NCBI RefSeq assembly: GCF_019049675.1
Contig: NZ_JAFMOW010000067.1
Span: 434,001-498,000, forward strand
Reading direction: 5' to 3'
Length of the DNA stretch: 64,000 nt
From: Rahnella bonaserana
GTDB lineage: Bacteria > Pseudomonadota > Gammaproteobacteria > Enterobacterales > Enterobacteriaceae
Of the stretch, positions 57,600 to 64,000 are shown piece by piece. Both the position numbers and the translations under genes were made by a program. The notes beneath the pieces were generated by a model. The model was not told where the DNA came from, did not search any database, and saw nothing but the letters and a program-made list of their open reading frames with translations. Each line of letters starts with the position of its first letter. Position 1 is the first letter of the stretch.

Positions 57600-58310
57600 A
57601 TGAGTGAAACGCAGACCACCCTTGCTGTTATCTGCAAGGCATTGAGCGAAAGTATTGCGGCCGGGGCATTTTCTGCCGAGGGAAGGCTGCCTTCTGAGCG
57701 GGCGTTGAGTGAACAATTTTCCACAACCCGTATCACGTTACGGGAAGCATTAAGCCAGCTCGAAGCACAGGGGCTGATTTACCGGGAAGTACGCCGGGGC
57801 TGGTTTGTGTCACCTCCGCGCATTGTCTACAACCCGCTGCAAAGAAGTCACTTTCACGCGATGGCGAAAGATCAGGGACGTAGCGCGCAGACCAAAGTGA
57901 TCGATGCGAAGCATTGCAGGGCCAGTGATACGGTCTGCCAGAAGTTACTGTTACCGTCAGAGAGTGAGGTGATATGTATCCGCCGGTTGCGTTATATCGA
58001 TAAACGCCCGGTTTTGTACGTCGAGCACTATCTTAATCCGCTGTATTTTCAGGGCATTCTTGACGCAGATCTCACGACATCACTGACTGATTTGTATGCA
58101 TCCCACTATGACATCCATTATGGCCGCGTGCGTTTCGACATGGTGCCAACTTTGCTGCCAGAACAAGCGTCACATGCACTGAAAGTCGCTTCCGGCAGTC
58201 CGGCGCTGTTTATTACGCGTATTAACCGTGACCAGCATGACCGGGTCATCGACTGCGATCTGGAATACTGGCGCTATGACGCGCTGCACATTGATGTGGA
58301 AGTGAACTGA
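57600..58310 (+). CDS. GntR-family regulator with UTRA domain (PhnR/HutC-like)
   Basis: 236 residues. N-terminal winged helix (GRLPSERALSEQFSTTRITLREALSQLEAQGLIYREVRRGWFVSPPRIVYNP) followed by a UTRA ligand domain (about 75-236, ICIRRLRYIDKRPVLYVEHYLNP, ALFITRINRDQHDRVIDCDLEYWRYDALHI). HutC-type regulators with UTRA domains sense small ligands; several control phosphonate uptake. It is divergent from the seven-gene operon and almost certainly its regulator. Start 57600 has only a distant GAGG. Confidence 0.92.
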   Translation: MSETQTTLAVICKALSESIAAGAFSAEGRLPSERALSEQFSTTRITLREALSQLEAQGLIYREVRRGWFVSPPRIVYNPLQRSHFHAMAKDQGRSAQTKVIDAKHCRASDTVCQKLLLPSESEVICIRRLRYIDKRPVLYVEHYLNPLYFQGILDADLTTSLTDLYASHYDIHYGRVRFDMVPTLLPEQASHALKVASGSPALFITRINRDQHDRVIDCDLEYWRYDALHIDVEVN

Positions 58311-58390
58311 TTTAAAGAAGCAGAGAAATGGCCGGTGGAAACGGACGAGGGCTGAGGATGAATGTCAGAATCAATGAAAACAAGCAGATC

Positions 58391-58454
58391 GTAAAGACGC
58401 CGTAAAATCACCCCTGATGGCTCGAACCGCGCCATTCATGGCGCGGACGCTTTA
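58391..58454. repeat. Nested inverted repeat between the GntR gene and metH
   Basis: Inner arms CCGCGCCAT and ATGGCGCGG (58427-58446) form a perfect nine-base stem with a two-base loop; outer arms GTAAAG (58391) and CTTTAC (58449) enclose it. The whole could fold as a cruciform or act as a terminator for the convergent genes. It resembles REP-type intergenic repeats, but only one copy was seen here. Confidence 0.5.
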
Positions 58455-58545
58455 CTCTTCTGCCTGTTTTCACTTCCAGAGAGCGGGAGTATTAAGGTTT
58501 ATCTGCCAGCTGTAAATGCCCGTGAATCCGCGGACATTTACAAGA

Positions 58546-61500
58546 TCAGTCGGCGTCATAACCTAAGTTTGGCGCCAGCCAGCGTTCGACTTCTGCGACC
58601 GGCATATTTTTACGCACTGCATAATCCTCAACCTGATCACGCTGAATCTGCGCCACGGCGAAATATTTGCTGTCAGGATGACTGAAATACCAGCCTGATA
58701 CCGCCGCGCCCGGCCACATCGCAAAGGATTCTGTGAGTTGCATACCGGTGTTGGCTTCCACATCCAGTAGTTTCCAGATCTGGCCTTTTTCAGTGTGCTC
58801 AGGACAGGCAGGATAACCAGGAGCCGGACGGATCCCCTGATAATTCTCGCGAATAAGTTCTTCATTGCTCAGATTTTCTGTCGGCGCAAAGCCCCAGTAA
58901 ACCTTACGTACTTTTTCATGCAGGTATTCTGCGAACGCTTCTGCCAGACGGTCTGCCAGCGCTTTAATCATGATTTTATTGTAATCATCATGCTGCTTGT
59001 CATACGCCTCAGCCAGCGCGTCTTCTTCCAGCCCACCGGTAACGGCAAACGCGCCCATGTAATCTTTCTTGCCGCTGGATTTAGGCGCAACAAAGTCCGC
59101 CAGACAGTAGTTGGCGAAGTCAGTTTTTTCTGTTTGCTGACGTAAATGATGGCTGACGACCAGCACGTCTTCACGACGTTCATCGCTATAGATTTCAATG
59201 TCATCGCCCTTGCGGTTTGCCGGGAACAAACCGACGACACCACGCGGGTTAAGCAATTTATCTATGGATAGTTTATCCAGCAGGTCATTGGCATCTTTGA
59301 ACAACCGCTTTGCCTCTTCACCGACGACTTCGTCTTCAAGAATGCGCGGATATTTACCGGCCAGCGACCAGGTCATGAAGAACGGCGTCCAGTCGATGTA
59401 ATTTCGCAGCGTTTCAATGCTGGCTTCCACTTTCTGGATACCCAGCCGGTGAGCGACAGGCGGCGTGTAATTGTCCCAGTCGATGATCATCGCGTTATCG
59501 CGGGCGACCTCAAGGCTGACCGGCGGTGTGCGGGGCTTTTTACGACCATGCTGGATACGCACGGTGTCGTACTCTTTGCGTGTTCTTTCGATAAAGGCTT
59601 CACGCTGATCTTTTGACAGCAACGCAGACACCACGCCGACAGAACGCGATGCGTTTTGCACATAACAAGTCACGCCACTGTAGTTTTGTTCGATTTTAAC
59701 CGCGGTGTGCGCTTTTGAGGTGGTCGCGCCGCCAATCAGCAACGGCATGGTGAAACCACGTCGCTCCATCTCTTTCGCCACGTTGACCATTTCGTCGAGC
59801 GACGGCGTAATCAGACCCGAAAGCCCGATGATATCCACATTTTCTTCAATGGCCGTTTTCAGGATTTTGTCGGTCGGCACCATCACACCGAGATCGATAA
59901 TCTCGTAGTTATTACACTGCAGCACCACACCAACGATGTTTTTGCCGATGTCATGCACGTCGCCTTTGACCGTCGCCAGCAAGATTTTGCCGTTGGTCTG
60001 GCCCTTCTCCTTGCTGGCTTCGATGTACGGCTCGAGGTAGGCCACGGCCTGCTTCATTACGCGTGCGGATTTCACCACCTGCGGCAGGAACATTTTACCG
60101 GCACCAAACAGGTCACCGACAACATTCATGCCGTCCATCAGCGGACCTTCAATCACTTCAATAGGCCGCGCAGCCAGCTGGCGACACTCTTCGGTATCCA
60201 GTTCGATAAATTCGGTAATGCCTTTCACCAGAGAATATTCAAGGCGTTTTTTGACTTCCCAGCTGCGCCATTCCGCCTGCTGTTTACTCGCTTCGCCATC
60301 GTCTTTGCTGCCACGATATTTTTCGGCAAGTTCAAGCAGACGCTCAGTACCATCGTCGCGGCGGTTGAGGATCACATCTTCAACGGCGTCGCGCAGTTCA
60401 GCAGGTAAATCATCATAAATCGCCAACTGACCGGCGTTGACGATGCCCATATCCATACCGTTGCGGATGGCGTGATACAGGAACACAGCATGAATGGCTT
60501 CACGCACCGGTTCGTTGCCACGGAACGAGAAGGAAACGTTGGAAACACCACCGGAAATCAGCGCATGCGGCAGCTGTGCTTTGATATCGGCGCAGGCTTC
60601 GATGAAATCGACAGCGTAGTTGTTGTGTTCTTCAATGCCAGTAGCAACGGCAAAAATATTCGGGTCAAAAATGATATCTTCCGGCGGAAAACCGACTTTT
60701 TCTGTCAGCAACTTGTAGGCCCGACGGCAGATTTCAATTTTGCGGGCGCGGGTATCCGCCTGTCCGGTTTCATCGAATGCCATGACGACTACGGCAGCAC
60801 CATAGCGGCGCACCATGCGGGCGTGATGAAGGAAAGCTTCTTCGCCCTCTTTCATGGAAATGGAGTTAACAATCCCTTTGCCCTGAATGCATTTCAGACC
60901 TTTTTCAATGACGTCCCATTTGGAGGAGTCGATCATGATCGGCACACGGGCGATATCCGGCTCACCGGCAATCAGGTTGAGGAAACGCACCATCGCCGCT
61001 TCGGCGTCGAGCATCCCTTCATCCATGTTGATGTCGATAATTTGCGCACCACTTTCCACCTGCTGACGGGCTACAGCCAGAGCTTCCGAATACTTTTCTT
61101 CTTTAATCAGCCGCTTAAATCGTGCGGAACCTGTGACGTTGGTGCGTTCACCGACGTTAACGAACAGTGTTTGCGGGTTAATAGTCAGCGGTTCAAGCCC
61201 CGCCAGACGGCAGGCAACCGGGATAACTGGCAACGCACGTGGCGGCACACCTTCGACGGCTTTCACCATCGCCGCAATATGTGCAGGCGTGGTACCACAG
61301 CAGCCGCCGACGATGTTCAGAAAGCCCGAGCGCGCCCATTCGGCTATGTGCTCCGCCATTTCTTTGGCTTCCAGATCGTATTCACCAAAGGCATTGGGCA
61401 AACCGGCATTCGGGTGAGCCGTCACATAACATTCTGCAATACGGGATAATTCAGCAACATACTGACGTAATTCATCCGGCCCCAGCGCGCAGTTCAGGCC

Positions 61501-62229
61501 GAAGGTGAGCGGTTTAACGTGACGCAGTGAGTTATAAAATGCTTCCGTGGTCTGGCCCGATAATGTGCGGCCGGACGCATCAGTAATGGTGCCGGAAACC
61601 ATCACAGGCAATACAATGCCCATCGCTTCGAACTCACTTTCAACCGCGAATGTGGCGGCTTTGGCGTTGAGCGTGTCAAAGATGGTTTCGATCATGATGA
61701 GATCTGCGCCGCCTTCAATCAGCGCACGGGTCGATTCGCGATAGGCTTGGACCAGTTGATCGAAAGACACATTACGGAAGGCGGGATCGTTGACGTCAGG
61801 GGAAATCGACGCCGTACGGTTGGTCGGGCCTAACACACCGGCGACGTAACGTGGTTTATCCGGCGTACGGGCGGTCCATTCATCGGCGCACTGACGTGCC
61901 AGCCGTGCGGCTTCATAGTTAATTTCAGCCGACAGCGATTCCATATGGTAATCGGCCATCGCGATGGTGGTGGAGTTAAACGTATTGGTTTCGAGAATAT
62001 CGGCGCCAGCAGCCAGATAACCGTTATGGATCTCGACGATCACTTCAGGTTTTGATAGCACGAGAAGATCGTTATTGCCTTTAAGATCACTTTCCCAGTC
62101 AGCAAAACGTTCGCCACGGTAATCTTCTTCTTCCAGACGGTAGCTTTGGATCATGGTGCCCATGCCGCCGTCCAGAACCAAAATGCGCTGTGCCAGTTGC
62201 TTATGTAGCGCCTCAACTCGATTAGTCAC
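58546..62229 (-). CDS. metH: Cobalamin-dependent methionine synthase
   Basis: 1227 residues from GTG at 62229 ([30 protein letters not shown]), exactly the E. coli length and start alignment; GAGGT lies four bases upstream. The more distal GTG at 62250 would add seven residues. Homocysteine domain with zinc Cys in LNCALGPDE and GGCCGTT; pterin domain with [10 protein letters not shown]; cobalamin domain with [12 protein letters not shown] (base-off His) and [10 protein letters not shown]-terminal AdoMet activation domain with [12 protein letters not shown]. It transfers methyl from methyltetrahydrofolate to homocysteine. A MetR-like site lies upstream at 62338. Confidence 0.98.
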   Translation of the reverse strand: MTNRVEALHKQLAQRILVLDGGMGTMIQSYRLEEEDYRGERFADWESDLKGNNDLLVLSKPEVIVEIHNGYLAAGADILETNTFNSTTIAMADYHMESLSAEINYEAARLARQCADEWTARTPDKPRYVAGVLGPTNRTASISPDVNDPAFRNVSFDQLVQAYRESTRALIEGGADLIMIETIFDTLNAKAATFAVESEFEAMGIVLPVMVSGTITDASGRTLSGQTTEAFYNSLRHVKPLTFGLNCALGPDELRQYVAELSRIAECYVTAHPNAGLPNAFGEYDLEAKEMAEHIAEWARSGFLNIVGGCCGTTPAHIAAMVKAVEGVPPRALPVIPVACRLAGLEPLTINPQTLFVNVGERTNVTGSARFKRLIKEEKYSEALAVARQQVESGAQIIDINMDEGMLDAEAAMVRFLNLIAGEPDIARVPIMIDSSKWDVIEKGLKCIQGKGIVNSISMKEGEEAFLHHARMVRRYGAAVVVMAFDETGQADTRARKIEICRRAYKLLTEKVGFPPEDIIFDPNIFAVATGIEEHNNYAVDFIEACADIKAQLPHALISGGVSNVSFSFRGNEPVREAIHAVFLYHAIRNGMDMGIVNAGQLAIYDDLPAELRDAVEDVILNRRDDGTERLLELAEKYRGSKDDGEASKQQAEWRSWEVKKRLEYSLVKGITEFIELDTEECRQLAARPIEVIEGPLMDGMNVVGDLFGAGKMFLPQVVKSARVMKQAVAYLEPYIEASKEKGQTNGKILLATVKGDVHDIGKNIVGVVLQCNNYEIIDLGVMVPTDKILKTAIEENVDIIGLSGLITPSLDEMVNVAKEMERRGFTMPLLIGGATTSKAHTAVKIEQNYSGVTCYVQNASRSVGVVSALLSKDQREAFIERTRKEYDTVRIQHGRKKPRTPPVSLEVARDNAMIIDWDNYTPPVAHRLGIQKVEASIETLRNYIDWTPFFMTWSLAGKYPRILEDEVVGEEAKRLFKDANDLLDKLSIDKLLNPRGVVGLFPANRKGDDIEIYSDERREDVLVVSHHLRQQTEKTDFANYCLADFVAPKSSGKKDYMGAFAVTGGLEEDALAEAYDKQHDDYNKIMIKALADRLAEAFAEYLHEKVRKVYWGFAPTENLSNEELIRENYQGIRPAPGYPACPEHTEKGQIWKLLDVEANTGMQLTESFAMWPGAAVSGWYFSHPDSKYFAVAQIQRDQVEDYAVRKNMPVAEVERWLAPNLGYDAD

Positions 62230-62337
62230 TTTCACCTCATCACCCGTCACTCACACCCGGCAAATTGTGCATTCATGCGCCGGAAATTATGGTCAACATC
62301 CTAGCATACCTTCCCTGACCAAAAGTCCGCGCAGACA

Positions 62338-62350
62338 TGAGACTTTTTCA
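62338..62350. promoter_or_regulatory. Candidate MetR-binding site
   Basis: TGAGACTTTTTCA matches the MetR consensus TGAA-N5-TTCA at seven of eight defined bases. It lies 109 bases upstream of the metH GTG, in the divergent metH-iclR gap. MetR activates metH in E. coli; a single site with one mismatch is weak evidence. Confidence 0.4.
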
Positions 62351-62495
62351 ATACAGGAACGCCTCCCGCAAATGCAATGCAACACATCGGATGAGCGCAA
62401 AGGCAGGTTGCGATCCATACTGTAAAAACGAAAACCAATTCCAAAAATGATTTTTTCTTCGCCAGCGTTTGGCGCATCTTACAAGGAACAGGCTC

Positions 62496-63338
62496 ATGGC
62501 AACGTCCGTATCGGCTCCGGCCAAACGTGCTAAGAAAACCAAAGGCGCGACTGCAACAAGCAGTGCCGCAACCGGGCAGGTCCAGTCACTGACACGTGGC
62601 CTTAAGTTGCTGGAATATATCGCTGAAGCCCAGGGCAGCGTGGCGCTGACAGATCTTGCTCAGCAGGCAGGATTACCGAATTCCACGACCCATCGCCTGC
62701 TGACCACTATGCAGCAACAGGGTTTTGTCCGTCAGGTCGGCGATCTGGGTCTGTGGACCATTGGCTCGCACGCTTTTGTCGTCGGCAGCAGTTTCCTGCA
62801 GAGCCGGAATTTACTGGCGATGGTGCACCCGATGTTGCGCCGCCTGATGGAAGAGTCTGGCGAAACGGTGAATCTGGCCGTGCTGGATCACAGTGATTAT
62901 CAGGCGATCATTATCGATCAGGTGCAATGTAATGCGCTGATGAGAATGTCCGCGCCGATTGGCGGAAAATTACCGATGCATGCGTCGGGTGCCGGCAAGG
63001 CCTTTCTTTCGACATTACCGGAAGAACGTCTGGCAAAACTACTGCATAAAATTGGCCTGCACAGCTATACGCCGCTGACAAAAACCTCTCCGGCGAACCT
63101 GAAGCAGGAACTGGCGGATACGCGTAAGCGTGGCTATGCCTTTGATGACGAAGAACATGCCCTCGGCTTGCGTTGCGTGGCGACCTGCATTTACGACGAG
63201 CATAATGATGCGTACGCGGCCATTTCCATCTCGGGCCCGATCTCGCGGATTACCGATGACCGGGTGACGGAGTTGGGTGCGTTGGTGATCCATGCTGCGA
63301 AAGAAATTACGCAGGCATATGGCGGCGGGAAACACTGA
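62496..63338 (+). CDS. iclR: Glyoxylate-bypass repressor IclR
   Basis: 280 residues from ATG at 62496 (MATSVSAPAKRAKKTKG); nine upstream residues open to 62469 are not typical. Winged helix (GSVALTDLAQQAGLPNSTTHRLLTTMQQQGFVRQVG) and effector domain (IGGKLPMHASGAGKAFLSTL, DDEEHALGLRCVA, AISISGPISRI). It represses aceBAK; glyoxylate and pyruvate modulate binding. Divergent from metH and convergent with aceK, as in E. coli. It is probably autoregulated; AT-rich DNA at 62425-62460 could hold the operator. Confidence 0.97.
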   Translation: MATSVSAPAKRAKKTKGATATSSAATGQVQSLTRGLKLLEYIAEAQGSVALTDLAQQAGLPNSTTHRLLTTMQQQGFVRQVGDLGLWTIGSHAFVVGSSFLQSRNLLAMVHPMLRRLMEESGETVNLAVLDHSDYQAIIIDQVQCNALMRMSAPIGGKLPMHASGAGKAFLSTLPEERLAKLLHKIGLHSYTPLTKTSPANLKQELADTRKRGYAFDDEEHALGLRCVATCIYDEHNDAYAAISISGPISRITDDRVTELGALVIHAAKEITQAYGGGKH

Positions 63339-63351
63339 CAGGCTGATGAAA

Positions 63352-63374
63352 TCCCGCCGGAATGTGGCGGGATG
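63352..63374. terminator. Stem-loop between iclR and aceK
   Basis: ATCCCGCC and GGCGGGAT form an eight-base stem with a seven-base loop in the 46-base gap between convergent genes. No T run follows, so its strength is uncertain. Confidence 0.6.
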
Positions 63375-63384
63375 AATACGCGTT

Positions 63385-64000
63385 TTAGCGACGGCTAAAG
63401 CGCTGGGAACGGCGATAAGCAAACACATCTTCGACATGCCCTTGACGGATGCGCTGCTGCAAACCGCGCCAGTAGCCAGCGCTGAACAGGTCGTCGTGCA
63501 GCGACGCAAAAATCTGGCCAAGACGCTTGTCACTGCACAGGAAATACCGGAATTCTTCCGGGAAAACGTCACCGGGCGCAATGCTGTACCAGGGTTCGCT
63601 GGCCAGTTCATCCTCAGGATAACGTGGTGCGGGAATGTCGCGGAAATTCACTTCGGTCATATAGCAGATTTCGTCGTAGTCATAAAACACCACACGACCA
63701 TGACGGGTCACGCCAAAATTCTTAAACAACATATCGCCGGGAAAGATATTTGCCGCCGCCAGTTGCTTGATGGCATTACCGTATTCTTCAATCACATCAT
63801 GAAGCTGCGCCTCACTCGCCTGCTCCAGATATAAATTCAGCGGTGTCATACGTCGTTCGATATACAGATGACGCAGCGCAATACTGTCACCCAGATCCTC
63901 CATTTTGGCGGGCACTTCGCGCCGTAATTCGTCCCTCAGTTCAGGGCTGATGTTTTTCTTTGGCAGAATAAAATGCTCGAATTCCTGAGTGTCAGCCATC
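63385..64000 (-). CDS. aceK: Isocitrate dehydrogenase kinase/phosphatase, C-terminal part
   Basis: Runs off the right edge of the window; about 205 C-terminal residues are visible, ending in [17 protein letters not shown]. Kinase-core residues are present in [31 protein letters not shown] (catalytic and metal-binding Asp in GDML and YDYDE). AceK phosphorylates and dephosphorylates isocitrate dehydrogenase to split carbon between the Krebs cycle and the glyoxylate bypass. Convergent with iclR, the repressor of its operon. Confidence 0.97.
   Translation of the reverse strand, partial: MADTQEFEHFILPKKNISPELRDELRREVPAKMEDLGDSIALRHLYIERRMTPLNLYLEQASEAQLHDVIEEYGNAIKQLAAANIFPGDMLFKNFGVTRHGRVVFYDYDEICYMTEVNFRDIPAPRYPEDELASEPWYSIAPGDVFPEEFRYFLCSDKRLGQIFASLHDDLFSAGYWRGLQQRIRQGHVEDVFAYRRSQRFSRR

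Noticed and set aside
60472-61449. 325-codon open frame on the plus strand opposite metH
   Set aside because: Antisense shadow of metH codon bias; composition is rich in His, Arg and Phe with no domain and no ribosome site.

Overview
The window looks like a chromosomal segment of an Enterobacterales species, most likely Yersiniaceae of the Rahnella/Ewingella/Serratia type. I base this on near-E. coli protein sequences in near-E. coli order, ERIC repeats between genes, and moderately GC-rich coding DNA; the genus is inferred, not proven. No tRNA, rRNA, CRISPR array, insertion sequence or prophage was seen.

Layout. Positions 1-19100 are accessory: the end of a ModA-like binding protein, a RIO-type kinase, an orphan thioester-reductase-like dehydrogenase, a GST and a GNAT acetyltransferase, an AraC regulator divergent from an EamA exporter, a tautomerase, a mazEF-type toxin-antitoxin pair, an SDR/LysR pair, two AT-rich orphan genes, a cysteine-free protein behind a near-consensus sigma-28 promoter, urate hydroxylase hpxO, an AT-rich secreted metallophosphoesterase with a cytolysin-like tail, and a LysR regulator beside a Tat-exported amidohydrolase. 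Positions 19190-50395 are mostly conserved backbone: ssb/uvrA (shared SOS box), yjbR, tyrB, alr, dnaB, qor, pspG, dusA, zur, yjbJ, dinF, lexA, dgkA, plsB, ubiA, ubiC, psiE, pgi, lysC (lysine riboswitch) and a PanS-like transporter. Two accessory blocks interrupt it: esterase/LysR/GST/flavoprotein between uvrA and yjbR, and YitT/Lrp/PheC between tyrB and alr.

Positions 50461-58310 hold the most coherent candidate system. A GntR/UTRA regulator is divergent from a tightly packed seven-gene unit: periplasmic binding protein, cytoplasmic phosphodiesterase-type hydrolase, two permeases, ATPase, HAD phosphatase and the Na/Pi transporter yjbB. An imperfect palindrome lies just upstream of the binding-protein gene. 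Read together, the genes could import an organophosphorus compound, remove its phosphate in two steps and discharge surplus phosphate. The window ends with conserved metH, iclR and the C-terminal part of aceK.

Four ERIC elements lie in the same orientation, and each ends at the stop codon of a minus-strand gene (a GST, tyrB, lexA, pgi). Several starts were revised from Shine-Dalgarno position and family length; tyrB and metH both appear to start at GTG and then match the E. coli lengths of 397 and 1227 residues.
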